Source: Hyphomicrobium_A sp039933175 (GTDB lineage: Bacteria > Pseudomonadota > Alphaproteobacteria > Rhizobiales > Hyphomicrobiaceae). Taken from it: 14,318 nucleotides of DNA. A model generated the notes under the pieces. The model did not search any database. It was not told the DNA's origin and saw only the letters and a program-made list of their open reading frames with translations. Numbering within the stretch: position 1 is the stretch's first letter; the number at the start of each line of letters is the position of its first letter. Positions 1 to 7,014 of this stretch are shown here, in pieces. The stretch covers positions 1-14,318 of the forward strand of contig JBDTOR010000055.1 of assembly GCA_039933175.1 (NCBI GenBank), in the 5' to 3' direction. A program made the position numbers and the translations under genes.

Positions 1-471
1 GTCTTTGAAAACCTCGACGATCTGCTGCTCATCATCGAAGCGCGGCTGCTCGACGAGCTCGCCGGACGGCTCGCTGATACGGATGCTTCCGGACCCCCGG
101 CCGACCGGTTGCGCCGTCTCGTCGGCACCTATTTCGTATTCACGCAGGAGCGTCCAAAGCTTTGGAACCTGCTCAACGAGCACCGCATGCCCGCGGGCCG
201 CGAAGTTCCCGAGTGGTACCAAACAAAGGTAGAAAATCTGCTGATGCCGCTCGAAGCGGCGCTAGCGCTGTTGCTGCCAGGTTCTGACCCCGTGGCGCAA
301 AAGCGGCACGCCCGAACGCTGTGGGCGAGCGTGCACGGAATGACCGCGCTATCGACGGCTGACAAGCTCTCGCATGTTACGGCGCATGCAGGGCGCTCGC
401 TGGTCGACGATTTGATCTCGACCTATTTGGCCGGTCTGCAGCAGCGCTGCCCGGCGCCGGCGACGCGCTAG
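1..471 (+). CDS. TetR/AcrR-family transcriptional regulator, C-terminal part (5' end outside window)
   Basis: The frame is open from the first base and ends at TAG 469-471, giving 156 visible residues. The N-terminal helix-turn-helix of a TetR protein is not in the window, so this is only the ligand-binding and dimerisation half. The visible part is all-helical. It carries a VGTYFVFTQERP stretch (from about visible residue 40), a segment with WYQTKVENLL, and W-A-S-V-H-G-M at about visible residues 108-114. This is the layout of the WHG/TetR_C-type C-terminal domain, where a Trp and a His-Gly pair lie in one helix. The family represses nearby genes until a small ligand binds; the target here is unknown, because the next gene is convergent. 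The family call is moderately sure; the ligand is not inferable. The true gene starts left of base 1. Confidence 0.72.
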   Translation, partial: VFENLDDLLLIIEARLLDELAGRLADTDASGPPADRLRRLVGTYFVFTQERPKLWNLLNEHRMPAGREVPEWYQTKVENLLMPLEAALALLLPGSDPVAQKRHARTLWASVHGMTALSTADKLSHVTAHAGRSLVDDLISTYLAGLQQRCPAPATR

Positions 472-478
472 TAGCGCG
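464..478. repeat. short perfect inverted repeat over the TetR stop codon
   Basis: Arms cgcgcta (464-470) and tagcgcg (472-478) pair perfectly around one central g. The repeat covers the stop codon of the TetR-type gene and lies in the 25-base gap before the convergent stop of the next gene. It could help end transcription from both sides, but no T run follows on either strand, so it is not a classical intrinsic terminator. Confidence 0.3.
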
Positions 479-496
479 CCGCCGCCATCGCACAAT

Positions 497-1312
497 CTAC
501 TGAGCTGCAGGTTTGGCGGTCTCTGGCGCCGCAGGCGGCAACGAGCCCGTCGTGGTCGGCTCAGCAGTCGCCGGCGTCGTCGCAACCTGGCGGTTGATCG
601 GCAGCCCGAACACGGTGTCACGCGGCAGCAAACGCTGCTGCAGCGAGGCCCACATCGGACGCGACGTGATTCCGTCATAGAACACGCTGATCGACGGCGT
701 CAGGAACAGCAGCGCCACGGCGGCAACGACCATCGCCACCGAGCCCGCCGGATTGCGCAAGTCGACCGGCTTGAAGGCCGTCCCGAACGATTTCTTTATG
801 TGATTGCCGACGACGTCGACCGAGTACAGCTCATCGAGAATGAGGTGAACGAGAAAGCCGATGAGTAGGAAGCCGCCACCCAACCAAGCCACGCCATCCG
901 GCCGGTCGAACACGTAGTAGAACATGAGGACGGTAGCCAATGCGCAGACGAGACCGGCAATGAGCGAGTGCCATATGCCGCGGTGCGAGGTGAACCGGTG
1001 AAACATCGTGTGCACGCCATAGCGCACGAACAATAGTGTTCCGAGCCACAGAGCCCACATCTCAGCAATCGATAGCTTCTGCGCGAAGTGAAACAGCAGC
1101 GCGAACGAGAAGAAGACCGCAAGTCCGGCGAACAGCGCCCGGCTAGGCCGCGAATCCTTGAGGTCGATGTCGGGGAGGACGGAGCCGAGAGAGCCGGCCA
1201 TGGTGACAGCCACCAGGTTCTCCGCGGCAATCACGTCAGCCGCCAGCGTCAACGTCGCCAGCGAGCCCGCCACGATTGTGCCCACGACGATATGGGTCGG
1301 GAAATTTGCCAT
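497..1312 (-). CDS. YdjM/DUF457-family membrane-bound metal-dependent hydrolase
   Basis: 271 residues. A purine-rich GGAGGG (minus strand, 1321-1326) lies 8 bases before the ATG, supporting this start. The protein has several hydrophobic segments (about 9-27, 61-75, 88-102, 116-134, 141-160, 192-206), so it is an inner-membrane protein. Conserved acidic and His motifs of the YdjM family are visible: H7 near the N-terminus, LPDIDL at 46-51, H105-R-F-T-S-H110-R-G-I-W-H115, and H156-L-I-L-D-E-L. These His/Asp residues are the likely metal ligands. The family is annotated as LexA-regulated, membrane-bound metal-dependent hydrolases, but its substrate is not established. The last 30 residues form a Thr/Pro/Ala-rich tail after the last membrane segment, probably disordered. 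The gene is convergent with the TetR-type gene and divergent from the CDF transporter. Confidence 0.85.
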   Translation of the reverse strand: MANFPTHIVVGTIVAGSLATLTLAADVIAAENLVAVTMAGSLGSVLPDIDLKDSRPSRALFAGLAVFFSFALLFHFAQKLSIAEMWALWLGTLLFVRYGVHTMFHRFTSHRGIWHSLIAGLVCALATVLMFYYVFDRPDGVAWLGGGFLLIGFLVHLILDELYSVDVVGNHIKKSFGTAFKPVDLRNPAGSVAMVVAAVALLFLTPSISVFYDGITSRPMWASLQQRLLPRDTVFGLPINRQVATTPATAEPTTTGSLPPAAPETAKPAAQ

Positions 1313-1498
1313 TGATTATGCCCTCCGCCTCCGCTGCCGGGCGCACGCACGGCGCCGGTACAGCCCCAATCCCCACTCCCCATCAGATTCGCGGGGAGCG
1401 CGGGAGGGCTGGCCGCGTCAGGCATGTGGACAACCCCACTGTCGCACCGGGCACAAAGGTTCTTGCCCCGCGCCGGCAGGCCCGCTTAATGACGCCCG

Positions 1499-2410
1499 AT
1501 GAAGACGCCGATAGAGAGTCCCCGCAGCAAGCATCTGGTGATCGCCGCCACAAGCATCGGCGTCGCGCTGGCCGTGATGGGCATCAAGTACATCGCCTTC
1601 TTGATGACCGGCAGCGTCGCCTTGTTCTCCGACGCGCTGGAAAGCATCGTCAACGTGCTGACCGCGGTCGCAGCGCTCATCGCCATCCGCATCAGCGCGC
1701 AGCCGCCTGATCGCGGCCATCCGTTCGGCCATTACAAAGCAGAGTACTTTTCCTCCATTCTGGAAGGCGCGCTGATCATCGTCGCCGCGCTGCTCATCTT
1801 CCGCGAGGCCTTCTTCGCCCTTCTCGCCCCACGGACGCTGACCGAGCCGACCGCCGGCCTGCTGGTCAACGGGCTGGCGACGGCTATCAATGCCGGCTGG
1901 GCCTGGGTGCTGATCAGCCGCGGCAAAGCGTGGAGTTCACCGGCGCTGGAGGGCGATGGCCACCACCTCGTCAGCGACGTCATCACCTCGGTCGGCGTGC
2001 TCGCCGGCCTGCTGCTGGCGACGGTGACGGGATGGGCGATCCTCGATCCGCTGATCGCCGGCGCCGTGGCACTCAACATTCTGCGCATCGGCTACCGGCT
2101 GGCGGTCGAATCCATGAGCGCGCTCATGGACCAGGCCGCCTCGCCGCAGATTGAGGCGCGCATCACGGAGGCCATCCGCGCCAACGGCGAGGGTGCGCTA
2201 CAGGCGCACGACATCCGCACGCGCACGGCCGGGCCGCAGACGTTCATCGAATTCCACCTCGTCGTGCCGGGCGAGATGAGCGTCGAAGCCGCGCACGAGA
2301 TCTGCGACCGGCTCGAGGACGCCATCGAGGCGGCGCTGGAAAACACCGACGTCGTCATCCACGTCGAGCCCGATCACAAGGCCAAACGCAAGGGCGCCGT
2401 CGAGCTTTAA
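1499..2410 (+). CDS. cation diffusion facilitator (CDF) family metal transporter
   Basis: 303 residues, the usual length for a bacterial CDF proton/metal antiporter exporting Zn, Fe, Mn or similar ions across the inner membrane. Six hydrophobic helices are visible in about the first 200 residues, followed by a cytoplasmic ferredoxin-like domain (about 205-295) ending in VIHVEPDH. Signature motifs are GSVALFSDALES (38-49), HPFGHYKAEY (74-83) and HHLVSD (155-160). Aligned by eye to E. coli YiiP, the tetrahedral transport site would be D45, S49, H156 and D160, so the second TM2 ligand is Ser rather than Asp. The metal therefore cannot be assigned with confidence. No strong ribosome binding site is seen before this ATG, but the protein begins where the family normally does. 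The gene diverges from the YdjM-like gene across a 186-base gap in which I see no clear promoter. Confidence 0.93.
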   Translation: MKTPIESPRSKHLVIAATSIGVALAVMGIKYIAFLMTGSVALFSDALESIVNVLTAVAALIAIRISAQPPDRGHPFGHYKAEYFSSILEGALIIVAALLIFREAFFALLAPRTLTEPTAGLLVNGLATAINAGWAWVLISRGKAWSSPALEGDGHHLVSDVITSVGVLAGLLLATVTGWAILDPLIAGAVALNILRIGYRLAVESMSALMDQAASPQIEARITEAIRANGEGALQAHDIRTRTAGPQTFIEFHLVVPGEMSVEAAHEICDRLEDAIEAALENTDVVIHVEPDHKAKRKGAVEL

Positions 2411-2464
2411 GCAACCTGAACGATTGCCCTGGCCCTGCCAAAGTGTGCAGTCCTTTATCCCGCC

Positions 2465-3715
2465 ATGCAGAAACTGAAGCGCCTTTGCGTCCCCGCCTTT
2501 TTGTCGATCTTCGTGGCTTCGGCAGCGCCCGTGCTGGCGACCTCAGACGATGAGGTGACCATCACCCTCACCGGCGACACGGGCTACAGCCGCAACGGCC
2601 AGCCGGTCGAGGCCGACGGCGTTCGCCGCGGTGACTTCCAGACCTGGGCGGAGACGACCTCGCTGATCGACCCGGAGATCAACGGCGACCTCAACTTCAC
2701 GAATATCGAGACGGTCGTGACCGATCGCAACGACCTCACGCCGGACCTGAAGGAGCAGGGGGCGCCCTTCAACTTTCGCACCCATCCCAACGGCGTCCGT
2801 CATCTCGTCTCGCGCGGATTCAATCTGCTGTCGCTCGCCAATAATCACTCGATGGACTACGGCCCCGACGGCCTGAAGGAGACCCTCAAGCACGTCGGCA
2901 AGTTGCAGAGCGAGCGCCTGGCCGTCGCTGCCGGTCTCGGCATGAACAGCGAGCAGGCCAGCCGCCCGCACCGTGTCAGCGTCAAGGGCTCCGATATCGC
3001 CTTCGCGGCAACAGGCATCGTCACCAACGATCTAGAACGCCATCGCGCCGGTCCCGACAAGCCGGGGCAGAACTCGTACCGCTCCGCCGAGGATTATGCC
3101 GAGGTGCGCCGGCGCCTCGTCGCCGCGCCGGCCGACTACCGCATCCTGTCGATCCACTACGGTGAAGAGGGCCGTGTACGCGCCGACGCCAAGCAGTTCG
3201 CCGACTATCGTGGCCTCGCCGCGCAGCAGGACGGCATCGATCTCATCGTCGGGCACCATGCGCACGTCGTGCGCGGCGTCGAGATCGCCGGCAACTCGCT
3301 CATCTTCTACGGCCTGGGTAATTTCCTGCATCCCGGCACCGCCGACATCAACGGCAAGGGCATCTGCCGCGATCACGGATTGATGGCGCGCGTGCATTTG
3401 AAGAAGGCGTCCAACGGCAAGCTCGAGCTGCGCGCGGTCGAAGCCATCCCTGTCGCCGACACGCACTTCCGGCCGCGGCCGATGACCGGCGAAGAGGGCA
3501 CCGCCCGCATCCACGCCCTCAACTATCTAGATGCCGATCTCGGTGGTGTGCGCGGCGTCGCCTTCACGCCGCAGCCGAACGGCACAGGCCTTTACTGTCT
3601 CGCGGGTGCCGACAAGGACGGCGGATCCATTGGTGCCCTGTGCAAGGGCTACCGGCCGGCGCCGCCCATCCCCGACAATCTCATGGGCTCGATCGCCAGC
3701 TCGTGCGCCCGCTAG
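2465..3715 (+). CDS. secreted CapA-family (PGA_cap, metallophosphatase-fold) protein
   Basis: 416 residues. A signal peptide covers about residues 1-25, ending V-L-A before TSDDE, so the protein is exported. The body matches the CapA/PgsA poly-gamma-glutamate (capsule) family, which has a calcineurin-like phosphoesterase fold: TLTGDTG (34-40), N80-I-E, LANNHSMDYG (124-133), H231-Y-G-E-E, GHHAHV (263-268), YGLGNFL (282-288). The Asp, Asn and His residues in these motifs are the expected metal-site residues. CapA anchors polyglutamate synthesis in Bacillus, but many proteobacterial homologues lie outside capsule clusters and their substrate is unknown. No capsule or polyglutamate synthetase gene is nearby, so a role in capsule synthesis is not supported. 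Four Cys lie in the C-terminal third (301, 378, 393, 414), compatible with periplasmic disulfides. It follows the CDF gene by 54 bases and may be co-transcribed with it. Confidence 0.87.
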   Translation: MQKLKRLCVPAFLSIFVASAAPVLATSDDEVTITLTGDTGYSRNGQPVEADGVRRGDFQTWAETTSLIDPEINGDLNFTNIETVVTDRNDLTPDLKEQGAPFNFRTHPNGVRHLVSRGFNLLSLANNHSMDYGPDGLKETLKHVGKLQSERLAVAAGLGMNSEQASRPHRVSVKGSDIAFAATGIVTNDLERHRAGPDKPGQNSYRSAEDYAEVRRRLVAAPADYRILSIHYGEEGRVRADAKQFADYRGLAAQQDGIDLIVGHHAHVVRGVEIAGNSLIFYGLGNFLHPGTADINGKGICRDHGLMARVHLKKASNGKLELRAVEAIPVADTHFRPRPMTGEEGTARIHALNYLDADLGGVRGVAFTPQPNGTGLYCLAGADKDGGSIGALCKGYRPAPPIPDNLMGSIASSCAR

Positions 3716-3757
3716 TTGGCGCATTGCGCGCGCCCGCAAGAGTTGGCTAAGTGCGGC

Positions 3758-4498
3758 ATGCGCAGCACAAACTTCCATGACGTTCGGCTATTTGTCGATC
3801 CACCCCTGGCGGCCGCGGCGGTGATCGCCTGCACGCCGGAGCAGGCCAACTATCTGCTGAATGTCCTGCGCCTCGGGGCAGGCGCGGAGATCCTGATCTT
3901 CAACGGCAGCGACGGCGAATGGCAGGCGCGCATCGGCGAGACCGGCAAACGGCGTTGCACGCTGGAATGCCTGGCGCAGACGCGCCCGCAGCAGGGCGGC
4001 CCGGACGTGCAGTATCTCTTCGCCCCGCTGAAGCACACGCGCCTCGACTACATGGTGCAGAAAGCGACCGAGATGGGGGTTGCGCACTTGCAGCCCGTGC
4101 TGACGCATCACACCGTCGCCGCGCGCGTCAACCTCGAGCGTATGCGCGCCAATGCCATCGAGGCTGCCGAGCAATGCGGCGTGTTACGCGTCCCGACGGT
4201 GGGCGAGCCGTTGAAGCTAGAGGCGGCGCTCGCCGCCTGGGATCCCGCGCGCCGGTTAGTTTTCTGCGACGAGGCCGCCGCCGTGGCGAGCCCAATCGCG
4301 GCGCTTTCCGGCGTCGAGGGTTCGGCACTTGCCGTCCTCATCGGACCGGAAGGCGGATTTGATCCCGCCGAGCGTGCTCTGCTGCGGAGCAAACCGTTTG
4401 CGCTGCCGATCTCGCTGGGGCCACGCATCATGCGTGCCGACACGGCAGCCGTCGCCGCGCTGGCGCTGATCAACTCCGTGCTCGGCGACTGGCGTTAG
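3758..4498 (+). CDS. rsmE: 16S rRNA (uracil(1498)-N(3))-methyltransferase RsmE
   Basis: 246 residues from the ATG at 3758; the family is about 240-250 residues. The frame is open back to the CapA stop codon, but the preceding 14 codons give no family-like sequence, so the internal ATG, leading into an RLFVDPPL-type start, is preferred. RsmE methylates N3 of U1498 in 16S rRNA in the assembled 30S subunit, using S-adenosylmethionine. An N-terminal PUA-like RNA-binding part (about 1-70) precedes a SPOUT knotted methyltransferase domain. Visible signatures are KATEMG (102-107), EQC (138-140), the cofactor loop IGPEGGF (195-201), and LGPRIMRADTA (220-230) in place of the more common LGPRILRTETA. 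In other Hyphomicrobiales I recall rsmE lying next to gshA, as it nearly does here. It is the last gene of the rightward run and converges on the next gene. Confidence 0.95.
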   Translation: MRSTNFHDVRLFVDPPLAAAAVIACTPEQANYLLNVLRLGAGAEILIFNGSDGEWQARIGETGKRRCTLECLAQTRPQQGGPDVQYLFAPLKHTRLDYMVQKATEMGVAHLQPVLTHHTVAARVNLERMRANAIEAAEQCGVLRVPTVGEPLKLEAALAAWDPARRLVFCDEAAAVASPIAALSGVEGSALAVLIGPEGGFDPAERALLRSKPFALPISLGPRIMRADTAAVAALALINSVLGDWR

Positions 4499-4512
4499 CG
4501 TCTGGAACGCAA

Positions 4513-4540
4513 CCGAGGCCACCCTCGCGGGCAGCCTCGG
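4513..4540. terminator. inverted repeat between convergent genes, possible bidirectional terminator
   Basis: Arms ccgaggc (4513-4519) and gcctcgg (4534-4540) are perfectly complementary with a 14-base loop. The repeat sits in the 67-base gap between the rsmE stop and the stop of the minus-strand small gene, where a shared terminator would be expected. No T run follows on either strand, so this is only a candidate. Confidence 0.4.
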
Positions 4541-4565
4541 AGCGCAACCGTCCTGCGAGCGCAGC

Positions 4566-4910
4566 TTACTTGCCGCACTTGTCGTCGAGCTTGTCCATGG
4601 CGGCGTCGTAAGTTTTGCCGTCGGCCGATTCCGGGTCGAGGTCGGCGCCGGCTTCGAAGGCGGTCTGGAACTCTGGGCCGAGATCCTTCATGAACCCGTC
4701 CATCTGCTTGTCGAGGGCTTCAGCCTTGCTGTCGTCCTCAGCATCGGCCGACGACATCACCTTGCTCATCTCACAATAGACCTTGAGCCTGGCCGCGTCG
4801 CTGGTGACGGCGTCGAAGGTCTTGACTGCGGAGTCCACCGCCGCGTTGGCGGCGAGAAGCGGAGTGGCGAAAAGGCCGCAGAGGGCACAAGCGGCCAGGA
4901 ACTTTTTCAT
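4566..4910 (-). CDS. small exported protein with two cysteines, function unknown
   Basis: 114 residues. The frame is open much further upstream, but the ATG at 4910 is preferred: it has GGAGA 6-7 bases before it and opens directly into a signal peptide (MKKFLAACALCGLFATPLLA, cleavage probably near residue 21-23). The mature part of about 92 residues is acidic and mainly helical. It has only two Cys (46 in KVYCEM and 112 in DDKCGK), placed to join the first helix to the C-terminus by a disulfide. It is rich in Asp, Ala and Lys and has no membrane segment after the signal. I do not recognise a named family; it resembles conserved hypothetical periplasmic proteins of Hyphomicrobiales. It sits between rsmE and gshA on the opposite strand, so it is transcribed alone. 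Confidence 0.75.
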   Translation of the reverse strand: MKKFLAACALCGLFATPLLAANAAVDSAVKTFDAVTSDAARLKVYCEMSKVMSSADAEDDSKAEALDKQMDGFMKDLGPEFQTAFEAGADLDPESADGKTYDAAMDKLDDKCGK

Positions 4911-5275
4911 TGTGGTCTCCCATAGGGTTGCGAGCAAAGGCGAAAGCGGTGCGACGACTGGCATGACACTGACTTCTACCCGCCCGTGCATTACGCAACT
5001 ACCAACGGCGGAGAACGGCCAATCCCGTCGAGACGACAAAACGATCCAGCACACAATTCGACCCGTGCAATAGTGTTTTTTTATGGTAGCTGCATGTGCC
5101 GCGCCGCAAGGGCGGCCGCCGGGTTGCACACCCCACGTCGAGGCCTTAAAGGCTCGCGTTTCGAAAAGCTCAAGGGGTGGCGGGTATGCTCCGCGGGCCC
5201 GCGGAGGCGTGCCCCCTTCGCCAACCCCCCGGATCTGCAAAGACTTCACTGTACCTGAACGCCGAGGCCCGCTGA
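4911..5275. other. 365-base gene-free stretch between two divergent genes
   Basis: This gap separates the minus-strand small exported protein from gshA and must hold both promoters. Long frames cross it on both strands, but none has a convincing start, ribosome site or family-like product. The left half (to about 5095) is less GC-rich and includes a run of seven T at 5076-5082; I could not identify a convincing -35/-10 pair. The right half is dense in symmetry: ggcggccgcc (5111-5120), gcctt-a-aaggc (5143-5153), and a strong hairpin at 5182-5214. The sharp change of character suggests that the right half (about 5095-5230) is an inserted or dispersed element. Confidence 0.5.
5182..5214. repeat. 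long GC-rich hairpin, possible dispersed palindromic element
   Basis: The core is a perfect 18-base palindrome at 5189-5206 (arms ctccgcggg and cccgcggag). After one bulged g at 5207 the stem continues for seven more pairs: gggtatg (5182-5188) with cgtgccc (5208-5214), two of them T-G wobbles. There is no T run after it, so it is not a typical terminator. It lies about 62 bases before the gshA start. Possible roles are a REP-like repeat, an operator, or an RNA structure in the gshA leader. Confidence 0.5.
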
Positions 5276-6658
5276 ATGTCGACACGTGAAGATGGGGCGC
5301 CAAGCGACCTCGTGCGATCGCGGGATGACCTCGTGGCGTGGATTGCCGCAGGCGAAAAGCCCAAGCCCCAGTGGCGGATCGGCACCGAGCACGAGAAGTT
5401 CGTATTCCACACGGACACGCTGACGCCGGTCCCCTACGACGGCGACCGCAGCATCGCGGCGCTGATGGACGCCCTTATCTCCCGCTTCAGCTGGGAGCCG
5501 ATCGTCGAGGGCGGGAAGATCATTGCCCTGAAAAAGCAGGACTGCGAACTGTGCGGCAACATAAGCCTTGAACCGGGCGGCCAGTTCGAGCTTTCCGGCG
5601 GCGCCGTCGAGACGCTGCACGACACGGCAGCGGAGACACGTCAACACTTGCGCGAAGTGCTGAGCGTCGGTGAGGCGCTTGGCATCGGCTTTCTCGGCCT
5701 CGGCTTTTCGCCGAAGTGGACGCTCGCCGAAATACCCCACATGCCCAAAGAGCGCTATTCGATCATGACGCGCTACATGCCGACGGTGGGCTCGCGCGGC
5801 CTCGATATGATGTACCGCACGGCGACGATCCAGGTGAACCTCGACTTCGCCGACGAAGCCGACATGGTCAAGAAGCTGCGCGTCTCGCTGGCGTTGCAGC
5901 CAATCGCCACGGCCCTTTTCGCCTCATCGCCGTTCACCGAAGGCCGCCTCAACGGCTTCAAGTCGATGCGCAGCGAGGTATGGCGCGACACCGACCGCCG
6001 GCGCACCGGCATGCTGCCGTTCGCCTTCGAAGACGGCATGGGCTACGAGCGCTATGTCGACTACGCGCTGGCCGTGCCGATGTACTTCGTCTACCGCGGC
6101 GGTCGCTATATCGACGCGTCCGGCAGCTCGTTCCAGGACTTCCTCGACGGCAAGCTGCCGCAAATGCCGGGCGAGCGCCCGACCCTCAATGACTGGTCCG
6201 ACCACCTGACGACCCTGTTCCCCGAGGTGCGGCTCAAGCGCTTTCTGGAAATGCGCGGCGCCGACAGCGGCCCCTGGCAACGCATTTGCGCCCTGCCGGC
6301 GTTCTGGGTTGGCCTGCTGTACGACGCGCAGGCGCTCGAGGCCGCCTGGCAGCTCGTGAAGGACTGGACCGCCGAGGAGCGCGAAACGCTGCGCAACGCC
6401 GTTCCCAAGAGCGCGCTGGCGACGCCGTTTCGCAACACGACCGTGCAGCACATCGCCCGCGAAGTCCTGCGCATCTCGCGCCGGGGTCTGCGCGCGCGCC
6501 GGCGCATCAATGCCGCCAGCCAGGACGAGGCGATCTACCTCGACATCCTTGATGAGGTCGCCATATCGGGCTGTACGCTGGCCGACCGGCTGATCGAGCG
6601 CTACCAAGGCCCATGGCAACGCGACATCGACCATGTATTTGAAGAGTATGCGTTTTAA
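5276..6658 (+). CDS. gshA: glutamate-cysteine ligase, plant/alphaproteobacterial type
   Basis: 460 residues, full length for this class. The enzyme joins L-glutamate and L-cysteine using ATP in the cytosol, the first and limiting step of glutathione synthesis. Visible signatures are IGTEHEKF (35-42, ATP/metal-binding Glu), SLEPGGQFELSG (97-108), MPTVGSRGLDMMYRTAT (168-184), RRRTGMLPF (241-249) and FPEVRLKRFLEMRGADSGP (315-333). These match the plant-type enzyme rather than E. coli GshA. Only four Cys are present (90, 93, 338, 433). C338 aligns with one Cys of the plant regulatory disulfide CC1, but its partner position is A118. Both plant CC2 positions are non-Cys (A281, Q296). A C-E-L-C motif (90-93) lies immediately before the substrate loop. 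The ATG at 5276 has a GAGG (5264-5267) 8 bases upstream. gshB is not in the window. Confidence 0.95.
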   Translation: MSTREDGAPSDLVRSRDDLVAWIAAGEKPKPQWRIGTEHEKFVFHTDTLTPVPYDGDRSIAALMDALISRFSWEPIVEGGKIIALKKQDCELCGNISLEPGGQFELSGGAVETLHDTAAETRQHLREVLSVGEALGIGFLGLGFSPKWTLAEIPHMPKERYSIMTRYMPTVGSRGLDMMYRTATIQVNLDFADEADMVKKLRVSLALQPIATALFASSPFTEGRLNGFKSMRSEVWRDTDRRRTGMLPFAFEDGMGYERYVDYALAVPMYFVYRGGRYIDASGSSFQDFLDGKLPQMPGERPTLNDWSDHLTTLFPEVRLKRFLEMRGADSGPWQRICALPAFWVGLLYDAQALEAAWQLVKDWTAEERETLRNAVPKSALATPFRNTTVQHIAREVLRISRRGLRARRRINAASQDEAIYLDILDEVAISGCTLADRLIERYQGPWQRDIDHVFEEYAF

Positions 6659-6786
6659 GGCACTGGCGCGGTGGTTCAGCTTGTGTTCATCCTAGGCAAC
6701 GTTAACTCGGATCTCCCGGCGCAAGGGCATTTTTCCCGGGGTATCCGTTTCAATGTGCCGAAGCGTATGCCGCAAGCGGCGGGAGA

Positions 6787-7011
6787 ATGAACGTGCTCGC
6801 ACGTAGGTTGAATTGGGCGCTATTGAGCGCCGTGGCGATTGTCGCCCTGCTCTTGGCCATCGGGATCGGCTCGAGCGACCGCGTATCGGCGAACCAGTGC
6901 GGCGCCGGCTGCAAGAACAGCTACAATCAGTGCCGCATGTCGAGCAAAGGTTCGCCGAGCTGCGAAATCGCGTTCACGCGCTGCATGCAGAGCTGCATCC
7001 TCAAGAAGTAG
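6787..7011 (+). CDS. small membrane-anchored or exported protein with six symmetric cysteines
   Basis: 74 residues. Residues 11-28 form one hydrophobic segment after a basic N-terminus (RR at 6-7), either a signal peptide cut near SANQ or a membrane anchor. The remaining 37 residues hold six Cys (38, 42, 49, 59, 66, 70) spaced C-x3-C-x6-C-x9-C-x6-C-x3-C, which reads the same in both directions. This suggests a helical hairpin locked by nested disulfides (38-70, 42-66, 49-59) in the oxidising periplasm. I do not recognise a named family. The start is uncertain: GGGAG at 6781-6785 touches the ATG at 6787 but is well spaced for the in-frame GTG at 6793, which would give 72 residues. The stop lies only 3 bases from the stop of convergent lutC. 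Transcription is probably independent of gshA, 128 bases upstream. Confidence 0.7.
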   Translation: MNVLARRLNWALLSAVAIVALLLAIGIGSSDRVSANQCGAGCKNSYNQCRMSSKGSPSCEIAFTRCMQSCILKK

Positions 7012-7014
7012 TCG

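Noticed and set aside
5..232. 75-codon plus-strand frame overlapping the start of the window.
   Set aside because: Overlaps the better supported TetR-type frame and has a Ser/Arg/Pro-rich shadow composition.
4911..5303. Upstream extension of the small exported protein frame to 5303 on the minus strand (245 residues in all).
   Set aside because: The ATG at 4910 has a good ribosome site and starts a signal peptide; the upstream part is Pro/Arg/Gly-rich, crosses the hairpin region and resembles no protein family.
5924..6634. 236-codon minus-strand frame opposite gshA.
   Set aside because: Antisense shadow of a clear gshA gene; no family-like content.
6681..6708. Possible promoter TTGTGT - TTAACT upstream of the six-cysteine protein gene.
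   Set aside because: The spacer is only 15 bases and both boxes are poor matches; not strong enough to list.
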